Shown: positions 34,651-44,748, numbered from the stretch's first letter. The stretch is 64,000 bases of DNA from Peribacillus simplex (GCF_001578185.1 NZ_CP011008.1:1516001-1580000), one strand, 5' to 3'. Made by a program: numbers and translations. The notes: generated by a model not told the origin, from the letters alone.

Positions 34651-35559
34651 ATGGATAAAGTGATAAAGCAATTAACTGAAATGAAAATCGGCAAAGTTCT
34701 TGAACGAGAACCGCTTGCGAATCATACAACTATGAAAATTGGGGGGCCGGCTGATTTATTCATCGTGCCATCATCCATTGAAAATATAGAAAAAACGATG
34801 CAGGTCATCAAAGAACATGGGATACCATGGAGGGCGATTGGCAGGGGCTCGAACTTACTTGTAAGTGATGGCGGAATTGAAGGTGCCGTACTTAAATTGG
34901 GTAAGGGACTTGATCATTTCGAGTTGAATGGCTGCGAGATTAAAGCGGGAGCTGGGGTGTCACTTGTCAGCCTTTCCGTTCAAATCAGTAAAAAAGGATT
35001 TGCAGGATTGGAATTTGCCAGTGGGATCCCAGGTTCGGTCGGCGGAGCTGTCTATATGAACGCTGGTGCGCACGGTTCCGATATGAGTGTAATCCTCAAG
35101 AAGGCGCATGTCCTTTTTGAAGATGGAACCCTAGCTTGGCTTTCGAAGGAAGAAATGGAGTTTTCATATCGAACCTCTCTACTTCAAAAGAAACGACCTG
35201 GAATCGTACTGGAGGCCATTTTTCAATTGACAGAGGGTAATAAAACCGAAATCGTTGAAAGAATGCAGAATAACAAGAATTATCGAAAAGAAACCCAGCC
35301 GTATAATCTGCCATGTGCCGGTAGCATATTCAGGAATCCACTCCCACATCATGCAGGTAAATTGGTGGAGAATGCCGGCCTGAAGGGACACTCGATTGGC
35401 GGAGCGCAGATTTCACCGATGCACGGAAACTTTATCGTTAACACAGGTACTGGAAGTGCTGCGGATGTTCAAGCCTTGATACAGCATGTGAAGGATACTG
35501 TGTATGATAAATTTGAAATTGAAATGGAAACAGAAGTGGAAATTATCGGCCGGAAATAG
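34651..35559 (+). CDS. murB: UDP-N-acetylenolpyruvoylglucosamine reductase MurB
   Basis: A 302-residue FAD enzyme. The FAD-binding motifs [15 protein letters not shown] and [21 protein letters not shown] are clear, and the catalytic Ser is in CAGSIFRNP (type II MurB). It reduces the enolpyruvyl group to lactyl, giving UDP-MurNAc. AAGGAGGTT precedes the ATG. In B. subtilis it follows murG; here it begins its own unit with promoter at 34477-34506. Confidence 0.97.
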   Translation: MDKVIKQLTEMKIGKVLEREPLANHTTMKIGGPADLFIVPSSIENIEKTMQVIKEHGIPWRAIGRGSNLLVSDGGIEGAVLKLGKGLDHFELNGCEIKAGAGVSLVSLSVQISKKGFAGLEFASGIPGSVGGAVYMNAGAHGSDMSVILKKAHVLFEDGTLAWLSKEEMEFSYRTSLLQKKRPGIVLEAIFQLTEGNKTEIVERMQNNKNYRKETQPYNLPCAGSIFRNPLPHHAGKLVENAGLKGHSIGGAQISPMHGNFIVNTGTGSAADVQALIQHVKDTVYDKFEIEMETEVEIIGRK

Positions 35560-35590
35560 CAGAGGATTTATTCTTTATATCCAAATATTG

Positions 35591-35599
35591 TGTTATAAT
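35591..35599 (+). promoter_or_regulatory. Extended -10 promoter for divIB
   Basis: TG (35591-35592), one base, TATAAT (35594-35599), with a weak TTCTTT 17 bases upstream. It lies about 98 bases before the divIB start. Confidence 0.6.
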
Positions 35600-35696
35600 G
35601 TGATACCTTTTAAAGTTTATTAAAAACAAATTTTAAGTTTGTCTTGAATCGTACTGTGTCATAAACCATCCATTTTTTCAGGAAGAGGTGAATGGG

Positions 35697-36479
35697 ATGG
35701 AAAAGGGAAAAATCGTTTCCATTGAGGACCGCATCCCGAAATTAAAACAATTAAGAAAAAGCAAAGCAAACAGGCGACTTGTTCTTTTGCTTTCCCTTTT
35801 CTTCATTCTGGTTGCTTGTGTGCTGTATTTCTTATCCCCGTTGAGCTACGTGAAATCCGTGCAGGTAGAGGGGAATCGTTATTTTACTTCCAAGCAGATC
35901 ATTAAATTGAGTAAGGTGAAGAAGGATCAAAGCATCTGGAAGGTTGATACAGGGACCGCCGCCGCTAATATCAAAAAAAATAAGGAAATAAAAAGCGTAC
36001 AGGTAACACCTGTATTTCCTAATTCCATTAAAATTACGGTTTCGGAACATAATAGGATGGCATATCTGTCCAATAATGGTAAGTTTGCTCCAATTTTGGA
36101 AAACGGGTCGGTTTTGGAGGAATTAGCAACAGGCGAAATTCCAGTATTTGCCCCGGTTTTAATTGGTTTCAAAGAGGGTAAAGCATTAAAGTTGCTTTTA
36201 GAAGAGCTGGACAAGCTTCCTGTCGAGATTCAGAATGCCATATCTGAAATTCATTATGCTCCAACCAAAACCGATGACTACCATATCGTCATGTTTATGA
36301 ACGATGGGTTTGAAGTAAGTGCGACAAGCCGGACTTTATACGAGAAAATGATCCACTACCCATCGATTGTCAGCCAGTTGGATCCAAAGGTAAAGGGAGT
36401 CATTGATCTGGAAGTGGGTTCTTATTTTAAAGCATATGAAGACGCTGAACAAAAGGAAGGCACCAATGAGGAAAATTAA
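35697..36479 (+). CDS. divIB: Cell division protein DivIB (FtsQ)
   Basis: A 260-residue bitopic protein. ATG 35697 (MEKGKIVSIEDRIPKLKQ) is chosen because GAGGTG lies 6 to 7 bases upstream; the GTG at 35688 overlaps that site. A basic cytoplasmic tail and one membrane segment (about 27-50) are followed by a POTRA domain (YVKSVQVEGNRYFTSKQI) and the beta domain. It stabilises FtsL-DivIC at the septum and is also needed in sporulation. It overlaps ylxW by 14 bases. Confidence 0.94.
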   Translation: MEKGKIVSIEDRIPKLKQLRKSKANRRLVLLLSLFFILVACVLYFLSPLSYVKSVQVEGNRYFTSKQIIKLSKVKKDQSIWKVDTGTAAANIKKNKEIKSVQVTPVFPNSIKITVSEHNRMAYLSNNGKFAPILENGSVLEELATGEIPVFAPVLIGFKEGKALKLLLEELDKLPVEIQNAISEIHYAPTKTDDYHIVMFMNDGFEVSATSRTLYEKMIHYPSIVSQLDPKVKGVIDLEVGSYFKAYEDAEQKEGTNEEN

Positions 36480-37158
36480 TGGCAAACGGGTGGTCTTACC
36501 CCTAGTTTGCGTTGTTCTCGGATTTATGATTGCCTTCTCTTACAATCTGACCAAAGATGGTAAAGGAGTAGTGAAGGATAAAGCCTGGGATCAGGAATAT
36601 GAGCTAAGGCAGCAACTGATCGAACAAGAGAAACAGAACAGGGATCTTCAGAATGAACTCCTTCAAAAGCAAGAAAATGTATCCAAAATTGAAAAAGACC
36701 TAGCGCAGGAAAAGCAGTTATTTTTCAATTTGGCCAAGGATACGGAAAAATACCGGATGTTTCTTGGAAAAGTGAAAGTGAAAGGCACAGGCCTTCAGGT
36801 GACTCTTGAAGATGGTACAGATATGGACTCAGAGGCCAATGTTAATAACTACCTGGTTCATGAACAGCATGTCTTCAAGGTCGTCAATGAACTATACATA
36901 TCAGGTGCAGAGGCTGTTGCGATTAACGGTCAAAGGTTAAATCATGATTCTTACATAGTATGTAATGGGCCTGTGATCACAATCGATGGCCATCAGCATC
37001 CAGCTCCATTTATCATTTCTGCGATTGGGGACCCTGATGTCCTGGGTGCTTCACTGGACTTACCCGGTGGCATAAAGGAACAGCTTGTTAATGAGAATAT
37101 TATCTTTACAGTGGAAAAGCAAAAGAATATCATTTTTGATCCAATTATTGGAGGGTGA
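36466..37158 (+). CDS. ylxW: DUF881 protein YlxW
   Basis: A 230-residue bitopic membrane protein from ATG 36466 (MRKINGKRVVLPLVCVVLG), with AAGGAAGG about 7 bases upstream inside divIB. One membrane segment, a coiled coil (about residues 40-90) and the DUF881 domain with VKVKGTGLQVTLEDG and NGQRL. YlxW and YlxX are paralogues next to divIB in Bacillus; roles at the division site are suspected but undefined. Confidence 0.9.
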   Translation: MRKINGKRVVLPLVCVVLGFMIAFSYNLTKDGKGVVKDKAWDQEYELRQQLIEQEKQNRDLQNELLQKQENVSKIEKDLAQEKQLFFNLAKDTEKYRMFLGKVKVKGTGLQVTLEDGTDMDSEANVNNYLVHEQHVFKVVNELYISGAEAVAINGQRLNHDSYIVCNGPVITIDGHQHPAPFIISAIGDPDVLGASLDLPGGIKEQLVNENIIFTVEKQKNIIFDPIIGG

Positions 37159-37200
37159 TTAGATCCCCGGATTCGATGAAAGATTGGTGAGAAGCTGGAA

Positions 37201-37911
37201 ATGAAAAAAAAGCTTTCTTTTAGTTTGGTTACGTTGATTGCTGGCTTCATGCTCGCAATTCAATTCAATTTGGTGAATCACCCTGTCGTTTCCGATACAA
37301 GGGATATGTGGGAGCTGAAAAATGATTTATTGAAAGAACAGCAGACCCAGGCGGAATTAATAGAGGGTATCAGTAAGCTTGAGGGGAAAATTGCATCCTA
37401 TGAAACAAAGAAAAATGAGAGTAAAGAGGAAGTATTACGTGACACCCTGACCGAATTAAAGACTGATGCAGGTTTGACTGAAATAAAAGGTAAAGGGGTA
37501 ATCGTGTCTATACAGCCTATAAAAGAAGAAATCCTTCTTGGTAAGAGGATCGAGTATATTTCACCTGTATTGATCATTCGGCTCATAAATGAAATGTATA
37601 GGTTTGGCGCTGACGAAATTTCCATTTCAGGACAAAGGTATATTTCAACATCTGTTATTCGTGATATAAATGGGCAGCCGAAAATAGACGGATACCCTCT
37701 AGTTGATTACCCGGTCGAAATAAAGGCAATTACCGTTAATCCAACGAAATTGAAGCAGCGTATTGAAGGATCTGAACTTATGGATGATTTCTTTATAGAT
37801 AATTTTGAAGTGCTGATTAAGGCACCTTCTGGTGAGTTGACATTGCCGGCCTACCAAAATGCTATTAATGTGGAACATATGGAACCCATTATGGATGGGG
37901 GGGAATCGTAA
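37201..37911 (+). CDS. ylxX: DUF881 protein YlxX
   Basis: A 236-residue paralogue of YlxW: one membrane segment near the N-terminus, a coiled coil (about 35-75) and a DUF881 domain with GLTEIKGKGVIVSIQP and SISGQRYISTS. The ATG has GAGAAGCTGG upstream. Its TAA shares one base with the sbp start. Function unknown; co-expressed with divIB, ylxW and sbp by context. Confidence 0.9.
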   Translation: MKKKLSFSLVTLIAGFMLAIQFNLVNHPVVSDTRDMWELKNDLLKEQQTQAELIEGISKLEGKIASYETKKNESKEEVLRDTLTELKTDAGLTEIKGKGVIVSIQPIKEEILLGKRIEYISPVLIIRLINEMYRFGADEISISGQRYISTSVIRDINGQPKIDGYPLVDYPVEIKAITVNPTKLKQRIEGSELMDDFFIDNFEVLIKAPSGELTLPAYQNAINVEHMEPIMDGGES

Positions 37912-38276
37912 TGTGGTTGCCAGTTTTTGGACTCTTGATTGGAATCACCCTTGGTTTTTTTGTGGATTTCGATATCCCCCATGAATATTCAAATTATCTC
38001 TCCATTGCCGTGCTTGCTGCTTTTGATACCTTATTTGGAGGCATAAGGGCTCATCTGCAAAACCTTTATGATGAAGTTGTATTTGTAACAGGATTCTTCT
38101 TTAATATTATTTTGGCCGCAGGTTTGGCTTTTCTAGGTGTACATCTTGGTGTAGACTTGTATTTAGCCGCAATCTTTGTGTTCGGCGTAAGGCTCTTTCA
38201 AAATATCGCCCTGATTAGAAGGATACTAATTGAAAAATGGTCCATTTCCCGGAAAAAGCAGAAAAAAAATCTATAA
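37911..38276 (+). CDS. sbp: Small basic protein Sbp (DUF1290)
   Basis: A 121-residue membrane protein with about three hydrophobic segments and a very basic C-terminus (EKWSISRKKQKKN). It matches the DUF1290 small basic protein found between ylxX and ftsA in Bacillus. The start overlaps the ylxX stop by one base, with GGGGGGAATC as ribosome site. It marks the end of the divIB unit; a 260-base spacer with a TATAAT at 38463-38468 precedes ftsA. Confidence 0.88.
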   Translation: MWLPVFGLLIGITLGFFVDFDIPHEYSNYLSIAVLAAFDTLFGGIRAHLQNLYDEVVFVTGFFFNIILAAGLAFLGVHLGVDLYLAAIFVFGVRLFQNIALIRRILIEKWSISRKKQKKNL

Positions 38277-38536
38277 TTTTAAAGGGAATTAAGTTGTAAA
38301 TGACGAATAGTTTATGGCAGTATCTAGTTTAGAAATGATATCAGTTATGTTGAGAAGCGAACAATAAGCACTTGAAAACAGAAGAATCTACGAGTTTGTT
38401 TGGGAAATGATAAATGAACCGCATAATGAATTAGCGAGTTTTTGTAATCAGTTCTGTTATTTTATAATGAATAAGTCTTTAGATATAAAAATGTTATTCT
38501 ACTAATACATGTAAAACCTGAAGGAGGTGCCATGGA

Positions 38537-39835
38537 ATGAACAGCAACGAAATATACGTAAGTCTTGACATCGGTACATCCAGTGTAAAAGTTATCATTG
38601 GGGAAATGGTCAATGACACATTAAATATAATCGGCGTTGGAAATGTTAAATCAGAAGGGCTCAAAAAGGGTTCAATCGTCGGTATAGATGAAACCGTCCA
38701 ATCCATTCAAAAGGCTGTCGAACAAGCAGAACGGATGATTGGGATGGAGATAACAAAGGTAATCGTCGGTATAAGTGGAAATCACGTGACGCTTCAGCCT
38801 TGTCATGGGGTAGTAGCGGTATCCAGTGACAATAAAGAAATTACTGAGCATGACGTTTTCCGTGTCAGGGAAGCGGCGGAGTTAATAACGATACCGTCCG
38901 ACAGGGAAATTATCGACGTGGTGCCGATTCATTACAAAGTTGATGAACTTGATGAAATCAGTGATCCAAGGGGCATGATAGGTGTTCGGTTGGAAATGAG
39001 AGGGATTTTAATCACAGGTCTTCGGACAATTTTACATAATACGCTGCGTTGTGTGGAAAGGGCAGGGTTAGAAATAACCGATATCGCTCTTCAGCCCTTA
39101 GCCGCAGGTTCCCTTGTTTTATCCAAGGATGAAAAAGAACTTGGTGTGGCACTTGTCGATATTGGGGGAGGTTCCACGACTCTTGCAATTTTCGAACAAG
39201 GCTATTTACAATATACGTCTGTTATACCTATAGGCGGGGAAACACTTACGAAGGATCTTTCAATCGTTCTAAGGACAACGATGGAAGAAGCTGAGAAAAT
39301 AAAGGTAAAGCACGGACATGCCTTTTATGATGACGCGTCTGAAGATGAAGTATTCCAAATACCGATCATCGGCAGCGACCAGCAGCAGCCCTGCAACCAG
39401 TTAATGCTTTCGGATATCATTGAAGCGCGTGTGACCGAAATATTCGAGTTGATTCAAGATGACTTGAGAAGACTTGGCTTCCAGGATATTCCGGGTGGTT
39501 TTGTGTTGACCGGGGGCGTAGTTAAGATGCCGGGAGTCCTGGAGCTTGCTCAATATGTGTTCCAAAACCGCGTCAGGACAGCTGAACCGAACTACATCGG
39601 TGTTAGGGAACCACATTATACGACAGCTGTTGGTCTGATTAAACACGCATGCAAGAAAGAGAGAATGCAAAAAAACACCGCTAATAAAACTCCTGTAGCA
39701 GCTGGACAAGCACAAGAAGATAATGACCAGCGCAGCCAAAAGGTTTCTCAGAAAAGCAAAGAGAACACGGCTAAAAACCAAGGTGAAAAAGGTGAATCTA
39801 AATTCAAAAAAATCCTGGGTTACTTTTTTGAATAA
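38537..39835 (+). CDS. ftsA: Cell division protein FtsA
   Basis: A 432-residue actin-like ATPase. Phosphate-1 motif [17 protein letters not shown], phosphate-2 [16 protein letters not shown], adenosine motif [13 protein letters not shown], and a C-terminal amphipathic membrane-targeting helix after a Gln/Lys-rich linker ([13 protein letters not shown]). It anchors FtsZ to the membrane. GAAGGAGGTG precedes the ATG. ftsZ follows after 44 bases. In B. subtilis, SigA and SigH promoters lie in the upstream gap; here TATAAT at 38463-38468 with GAATAA next to it could serve. Confidence 0.97.
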   Translation: MNSNEIYVSLDIGTSSVKVIIGEMVNDTLNIIGVGNVKSEGLKKGSIVGIDETVQSIQKAVEQAERMIGMEITKVIVGISGNHVTLQPCHGVVAVSSDNKEITEHDVFRVREAAELITIPSDREIIDVVPIHYKVDELDEISDPRGMIGVRLEMRGILITGLRTILHNTLRCVERAGLEITDIALQPLAAGSLVLSKDEKELGVALVDIGGGSTTLAIFEQGYLQYTSVIPIGGETLTKDLSIVLRTTMEEAEKIKVKHGHAFYDDASEDEVFQIPIIGSDQQQPCNQLMLSDIIEARVTEIFELIQDDLRRLGFQDIPGGFVLTGGVVKMPGVLELAQYVFQNRVRTAEPNYIGVREPHYTTAVGLIKHACKKERMQKNTANKTPVAAGQAQEDNDQRSQKVSQKSKENTAKNQGEKGESKFKKILGYFFE

Positions 39836-39879
39836 CAATCATTAAGAATCGGGAATTTCGTCAAAATAGGAGGATTGTC

Positions 39880-41037
39880 ATGTTGGAGTTTGATTCTAAT
39901 TTAGAACAATTAGCAACGATAAAAGTAATAGGTGTTGGCGGCGGCGGAAACAATGCGGTAAACAGAATGATCGAGCATGGTGTACAGGGTGTCGAGTTTA
40001 TTTCTGTCAATACAGACGCACAGGCACTTAATCTATCAAAAGCAGAAATTAAAATGCAAATCGGTGGGAAGCTTACACGCGGTTTAGGTGCAGGCGCCAA
40101 TCCGGAGGTAGGAAAAAAAGCTGCAGAAGAAAGCAAAGAGCAGATTGAAGAAGCGCTTAAAGGTGCCGATATGGTATTCGTAACTGCTGGAATGGGCGGC
40201 GGTACTGGTACGGGAGCGGCTCCTGTCATCGCTGGCATTGCTAAAGATTTAGGGGCTCTTACAGTGGGTGTTGTTACTCGTCCATTTACTTTCGAAGGCC
40301 GAAAACGTGCAACACAGGCTCAAGGCGGCATTTCATCCATGAAGGAATCGGTTGACACACTAATCGTCATTCCGAACGACCGTCTTCTTGAAATCGTCGA
40401 TAAAAGCACGCCAATGCTTGAAGCGTTCCGTGAAGCCGATAATGTTCTGCGTCAAGGGGTACAAGGGATTTCAGATTTAATTGCAGTTCCTGGTCTTATT
40501 AACTTGGACTTTGCCGATGTTAAGACCATCATGTCCAACAAAGGTTCCGCTCTTATGGGAATCGGGATTTCCTCCGGGGAAAACCGTGCAGCAGAGGCGG
40601 CAAAAAAAGCCATCTCCAGCCCGCTGCTTGAAACATCGATTGATGGTGCCCAAGGCGTACTGATGAATATAACAGGTGGAACGAACCTAAGTCTTTTTGA
40701 AGTCCAGGAAGCGGCCGATATCGTGGCTACTGCATCCGATCAAGACGTAAACATGATTTTTGGTTCGGTTATCAATGAAAACCTTAAAGATGAAATCGTT
40801 GTTACAGTGATTGCCACAGGCTTTAACGAGGTTGAAGCTTCAATAAGGCCTACTGGACGTCCCACACTCGGACAACAGCAGCAATCAAGACCTCAGGCAC
40901 AACAAACGCCACAGTCAAACGTGAAGCGTGAAGTGAAGAGAGAAGAAGTCAATGAACAGCCTGCACGTAATGCTAATCAAGGTGAAGAGGCTTTGGACAT
41001 TCCAACCTTCCTCCGTAACCGTAATAGACGTCGTTAA
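39880..41037 (+). CDS. ftsZ: Cell division GTPase FtsZ
   Basis: A 385-residue tubulin homologue. Nucleotide-binding GGGTGTG at residues 106-112, T7 loop [11 protein letters not shown], a Gln-rich linker (about 318-365) and the conserved C-terminal peptide [13 protein letters not shown] that binds FtsA, SepF, EzrA and ZapA. It forms the Z ring. TAGGAGGATTG precedes the ATG. A good terminator follows within 20 bases. Confidence 0.99.
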   Translation: MLEFDSNLEQLATIKVIGVGGGGNNAVNRMIEHGVQGVEFISVNTDAQALNLSKAEIKMQIGGKLTRGLGAGANPEVGKKAAEESKEQIEEALKGADMVFVTAGMGGGTGTGAAPVIAGIAKDLGALTVGVVTRPFTFEGRKRATQAQGGISSMKESVDTLIVIPNDRLLEIVDKSTPMLEAFREADNVLRQGVQGISDLIAVPGLINLDFADVKTIMSNKGSALMGIGISSGENRAAEAAKKAISSPLLETSIDGAQGVLMNITGGTNLSLFEVQEAADIVATASDQDVNMIFGSVINENLKDEIVVTVIATGFNEVEASIRPTGRPTLGQQQQSRPQAQQTPQSNVKREVKREEVNEQPARNANQGEEALDIPTFLRNRNRRR

Positions 41038-41052
41038 TATCGACGTCATATG

Positions 41053-41078
41053 CCGTTCCCATTTGGGGACGGTTTTTT
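41053..41078 (+). terminator. Intrinsic terminator after ftsZ
   Basis: CCGTTCCC (41053-41060) pairs with GGGGACGG (41065-41072), then six T. Confidence 0.88.
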
Positions 41079-41107
41079 GCCGTTTAAAAGATGCATGCCT
41101 AAAAAAG

Positions 41108-41171
41108 CACTCGATTCCAAGGACTTTGGAATAATGGGACTTTTCTCGAGCGATTTCACTCGATTCCAAGG
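41108..41171 (+). repeat. 15-bp direct repeat in the ftsZ-spoIIGA gap
   Basis: CACTCGATTCCAAGG occurs at 41108-41122 and 41157-41171, 49 bases apart. The first copy also forms an inverted repeat with the following CTTTGGAAT. The 519-base gap holds no gene; B. subtilis has bpr here. Confidence 0.6.
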
Positions 41172-41448
41172 CCAGCTGAAATCTTAATAATAGCATCCTT
41201 GATTGATGTCTAAATGTCCCTATGCGGTGGAAGACCTGTTTCCACTGCATGATGGAGTATCTGGGGTAAGTACCCTCTTTTCGTTAAGCTTTCGTTCACT
41301 TTTCATACGTAAATGAAAAAAGAAAAGAGCATCGAGAAATTATTAAACTTTTATAACATAAATCGACAGAAGTAAAAGGGAGCAGGATAGACTCTAAGAC
41401 AGTATTGAAAATATCAATAGCTGTTTTTCTACAAAAAGGGTAAAAATG

Positions 41449-41514
41449 ACTGAAAAACTCTTAAGTTTTCAGTACAAAAAGTGACACACTTTCTTAGGGC
41501 AGGTACGCTATACT
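41449..41514 (+). promoter_or_regulatory. spoIIG promoter with 22-bp spacer, Spo0A-dependent type
   Basis: GTGACA (41481-41486) and TATACT (41509-41514) are separated by exactly 22 bases, the unusual spacing of the B. subtilis spoIIG promoter, which SigA RNA polymerase uses only when Spo0A~P binds near -35. Just upstream is the inverted repeat ACTGAAAA (41449-41456)/TTTTCAGT (41466-41473). A Spo0A-box-like ATCGACA lies at 41362-41368. Confidence 0.78.
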
Positions 41515-41556
41515 TTTTGCTAGTGGAAGGTTAGCTCTTAAAAGGAGGGTAGGTAT

Positions 41557-42483
41557 TTGACCTTATATTTAGATGTGATCTGGTTATTGAATTGGTTATT
41601 TGATTGCCTCCTTTTATATTGGACCGCCATCATCCTCAAACGAAGGGTAGCTCTTTGGCGGGTATGCATCGGCGGGCTGATAGGCTCCCTCATTATCGTA
41701 TTGGCATTCACTCCTTTTTATGCAATTGCCGACCGAGTGTACATGAAGATTTTAGTATCCCTGGTCATGGTGCTGGCAACCTTTGGGCTTAATAGGTTAA
41801 AACTTTTTATGAAATCGGTGGCCACCTTATATTTTGTGACGTTTTTATCGGGGGGAATCCTTCTTGGACTTCACTACCTATTTGAATTTCAAATCGTTTC
41901 CAAGGACCCTGGCCAATATGCAGGAATCAATCGTTTTGGTGACCCTGTCAGCTGGATATTTGTAATGATTGGCTTCCCGCTCGCTTGGCAATTTTCCAAG
42001 AGGACACTTGAAGGGATGGAGATGACAAAGCTTTCGCATGAACAAATGGTTTCGGTCTCGGTTAAAATTTCTGACTTTGAAGGTACGTTTCATGGATTGG
42101 TGGATAGCGGCAATCAATTATATGATCCGATTACACGTTCCCCAGTCATGATCATTTCACTTTCAGGCGGGGAAGCGGGAATTCCAGACGATATGCTAGA
42201 GCTCTTTAAAAACCCTGATAACCTGATTAGCCAGGAAGTACAGCCCGAGTATTCATGGACTGGTAGAATGCGTGTCATCCCTTTTAAAGTCGTTGGTCAT
42301 GAACACCAGCTGTTAACCGCAATCAAACCGGATTACATTAAAATCTTAAAAGGAGAAAAAGAATATCATGTTAAGCAGGGTCTCGTATCGTTTACCTTTC
42401 AGCAACTCTCTCCCGACAATAGCTATCAATCTATCGTTCATCCGAAAATGTTAACCGGGATACCGGTGCAAAATGCCTCCTGA
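41557..42483 (+). CDS. spoIIGA: Pro-SigE processing protease SpoIIGA
   Basis: A 308-residue protein with about five N-terminal membrane segments (residues 1-150) and a C-terminal aspartic-protease-like domain whose catalytic Asp is in [12 protein letters not shown]. It removes the N-terminal pro-peptide of SigE after a signal from forespore SpoIIR. The TTG start ([15 protein letters not shown]) has AAGGAGGGTAGG upstream. sigE follows after 59 bases in the same operon. Length is normal for the family. Confidence 0.96.
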   Translation: MTLYLDVIWLLNWLFDCLLLYWTAIILKRRVALWRVCIGGLIGSLIIVLAFTPFYAIADRVYMKILVSLVMVLATFGLNRLKLFMKSVATLYFVTFLSGGILLGLHYLFEFQIVSKDPGQYAGINRFGDPVSWIFVMIGFPLAWQFSKRTLEGMEMTKLSHEQMVSVSVKISDFEGTFHGLVDSGNQLYDPITRSPVMIISLSGGEAGIPDDMLELFKNPDNLISQEVQPEYSWTGRMRVIPFKVVGHEHQLLTAIKPDYIKILKGEKEYHVKQGLVSFTFQQLSPDNSYQSIVHPKMLTGIPVQNAS

Positions 42484-42542
42484 ACTTTTTGATTCACTCT
42501 AAATTTAGACCCATAATCCGTTTATTAGAAGGGAGAATTATT

Positions 42543-43262
42543 TTGAAGAAATTCATTCTTCGGCTCACTTATTTTTGGTACAAACTATTGTTCAAGCTCG
42601 GATTGAAAACGGACGAAATATTTTATATAGGAGGGAGTGAGGCACTGCCACCGCCCCTTTCAAAGGAAGAAGAGGCAATACTGATCAATAAATTACCCAA
42701 GGGCGATGAAGCTGCACGATCGATCTTAATTGAACGGAATTTAAGACTGGTTGTTTATATTGCCAGGAAATTTGAAAATACGGGCATCAATATTGAAGAT
42801 TTAATTAGCATTGGTACCATAGGTTTGATCAAAGCTGTGAATACATTCAATCCTGAAAAGAAAATTAAACTCGCTACATATGCTTCGAGATGCATCGAGA
42901 ATGAAATATTAATGTATTTACGAAGAAATAATAAAATCCGTTCTGAAGTTTCTTTTGATGAACCCCTGAATATTGATTGGGATGGAAATGAACTTCTGTT
43001 ATCCGATGTTCTTGGAACTGACGATGACATTATCACGAAAGACCTCGAGGCAAACGTTGACCGCAAGCTGTTGACGAAAGCACTTACGCAGTTATCCGAG
43101 CGTGAAAAACAGATAATGGAACTTCGGTTTGGACTTGCAGGCGGAGAGGAAAAAACCCAAAAGGATGTTGCCGATATGCTGGGGATTTCCCAATCTTACA
43201 TTTCACGTTTGGAAAAAAGGATTATTAAGAGGCTTCGAAAAGAATTTAATAAAATGGTGTAA
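42543..43262 (+). CDS. sigE: RNA polymerase sporulation sigma factor SigE
   Basis: A 239-residue sigma factor, equal in length to B. subtilis pro-SigE. TTG 42543 ([16 protein letters not shown]) is chosen because GAAGGGAG lies about 8 bases upstream. The first 27 to 29 residues are a hydrophobic, amphipathic pro-sequence ending before [10 protein letters not shown]. Regions 2 ([29 protein letters not shown]) and 4 ([21 protein letters not shown]) are nearly identical to the family. It is the early mother-cell sigma factor and drives spoVD, spoVE, gerR and other genes. Confidence 0.98.
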   Translation: MKKFILRLTYFWYKLLFKLGLKTDEIFYIGGSEALPPPLSKEEEAILINKLPKGDEAARSILIERNLRLVVYIARKFENTGINIEDLISIGTIGLIKAVNTFNPEKKIKLATYASRCIENEILMYLRRNNKIRSEVSFDEPLNIDWDGNELLLSDVLGTDDDIITKDLEANVDRKLLTKALTQLSEREKQIMELRFGLAGGEEKTQKDVADMLGISQSYISRLEKRIIKRLRKEFNKMV

Positions 43263-43347
43263 AAAAATAAAGTGGATAAATGCCAATTAAATCAATACTT
43301 TGGCAGCCATAATGAAAAATAATGGTGATTTTCAGTTCTAGCCATGT

Positions 43348-43375
43348 GCATATTTTTTCCTCCCGCGGAAATACT
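43348..43375 (+). promoter_or_regulatory. Possible SigF/SigG-type promoter for sigG
   Basis: GCATA (43348-43352), 14 bases, then GGAAATACT (43367-43375). This resembles forespore promoters (GyATA, about 15 bases, GGnnAnAnT). It lies about 40 bases upstream of the sigG start. The match is partial. Confidence 0.4.
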
Positions 43376-43412
43376 GTTTTTTGTACAGCGCTCCTGTGAG
43401 GAGGGAATAATT

Positions 43413-44192
43413 TTGTCTCGTAATAAGGTTGAAATCTGCGGTGTGGATACATCAAAATTACCGGTTTTAAAGAATGAAGAAATGAGAAAACTCTTCAAAG
43501 AACTGCAAAATGGCGATATTTCAGCAAGAGAGAAACTGGTAAACGGGAATCTTCGACTCGTTCTAAGCGTCATTCAACGCTTCAACAATCGGGGAGAGTA
43601 TGTAGATGATCTATTTCAGGTAGGCTGTATAGGGTTGATGAAGTCGATAGATAACTTTGACCTAGGTCAAAATGTTAAGTTTTCAACGTATGCTGTACCG
43701 ATGATTATTGGAGAAATCAGAAGATATCTTCGTGACAATAATCCTATTCGGGTATCCCGTTCTTTGAGAGACATCGCTTACAAAGCTTTACAGGTAAAAG
43801 AAAAGCTCATAAGCCAGACCCTTCGTGAGCCGACAGCTGAAGAAATCGCCAAGGTGTTGGAAGTACCTCATGAAGAAATTGTTTTTGCACTAGATGCTAT
43901 ACAAGATCCAGTTTCCCTTTTTGAACCGATTTATAATGATGGCGGGGATCCGATTTATGTACTCGACCAACTGAGTGATGAAAAAAATAAAGATAGTACC
44001 TGGATTGATGAGATAGCTATAAATGAAGGAATGAGACGGTTGAATGACCGGGAAAAAATGATCCTTCGCAAACGTTTCTTCCAAGGGAAGACGCAAATGG
44101 AGGTAGCCGAGGAAATTGGCATTTCACAAGCGCAGGTATCCCGATTGGAAAAAGCGGCAATCAAACAAATGAATAAAAATATCCAACAGTAG
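43413..44192 (+). CDS. sigG: RNA polymerase sporulation sigma factor SigG
   Basis: A 259-residue sigma factor. TTG 43413 (MSRNKVEICGVDTSKLPVL) is chosen because GAGGAGGGAAT lies 6 to 8 bases upstream and it equals the family start. Region 2 (NLRLVLSVIQRFNNRG, CIGLMKSIDNF), region 3 and region 4 (TQMEVAEEIGISQAQVSRLEK) are all present. It is the late forespore sigma factor. It lies 150 bases after sigE, with a possible forespore promoter between, and is followed by a long hairpin terminator. Confidence 0.98.
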   Translation: MSRNKVEICGVDTSKLPVLKNEEMRKLFKELQNGDISAREKLVNGNLRLVLSVIQRFNNRGEYVDDLFQVGCIGLMKSIDNFDLGQNVKFSTYAVPMIIGEIRRYLRDNNPIRVSRSLRDIAYKALQVKEKLISQTLREPTAEEIAKVLEVPHEEIVFALDAIQDPVSLFEPIYNDGGDPIYVLDQLSDEKNKDSTWIDEIAINEGMRRLNDREKMILRKRFFQGKTQMEVAEEIGISQAQVSRLEKAAIKQMNKNIQQ

Positions 44193-44207
44193 AAGCTGGA
44201 CATGAGA

Positions 44208-44265
44208 AAAAGTTAGCTGAAGCGGGTAGGGCAAATGCCGATTACCCGCTTATCAGCAACTTTTC
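44208..44265 (+). terminator. Long hairpin terminator after sigG
   Basis: AGCGGGTA (44221-44228) with TACCCGCT (44243-44250), enclosed by GCTGA/TCAGC and AAAAGT/ACTTTT arms. Confidence 0.7.
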
Positions 44266-44423
44266 CATAGCGGCTTTTTTATTTTGTGAAAAACCCCTTT
44301 CAGAAGGGAAGTCATGAAATGAATGGACGTTTATTTATCGTATTCTTCATCCTTGAGTGAATCATGTCATATACATAGGAATAGGACCAACATCTATGAT
44401 GAAATTTTGAGGAGCTGAGTGAT

Positions 44424-44693
44424 GTGACCAGGATTTCCGAATTTCAAATTAAGGATATCGTCAATATAGCGGATGGAAAGAAACTAGGTAATATGTCAGA
44501 TCTTGAAATCAATACGTCCACAGGGAAAATAGAGGCCATCATCGTTTCAAATGGAACAAGGCTAATGGGCTTCTTCGGCAGGGAACAGGATATAGTAATC
44601 CCATGGCGCAAAATAAAAAAAATAGGTGCGGATGTCATTCTTGTTGAACATCAGACAGTATTTCAAGCTGAGCTGAAAGATGAACGGTTTTAA
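44424..44693 (+). CDS. ylmC: PRC-barrel protein YlmC (YlmC/YmxH family)
   Basis: An 89-residue protein, GTG start (MTRISEFQIKDIVNIADGKK) with GAGGAGC upstream. It is a single PRC-barrel domain (VNIADGKKLGNMSDLEI, then FFGREQDIVIPWRKIKKIG). YlmC/YmxH proteins are sporulation-linked and of unknown role. B. subtilis ylmA and ylmB, which lie between sigG and ylmC there, are absent here. Confidence 0.88.
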   Translation: MTRISEFQIKDIVNIADGKKLGNMSDLEINTSTGKIEAIIVSNGTRLMGFFGREQDIVIPWRKIKKIGADVILVEHQTVFQAELKDERF

Positions 44694-44748
44694 AGGTACA
44701 TGGCGCAATTATATGATACACTAGACTAAAAAATAAAGAGGTTAAAGG

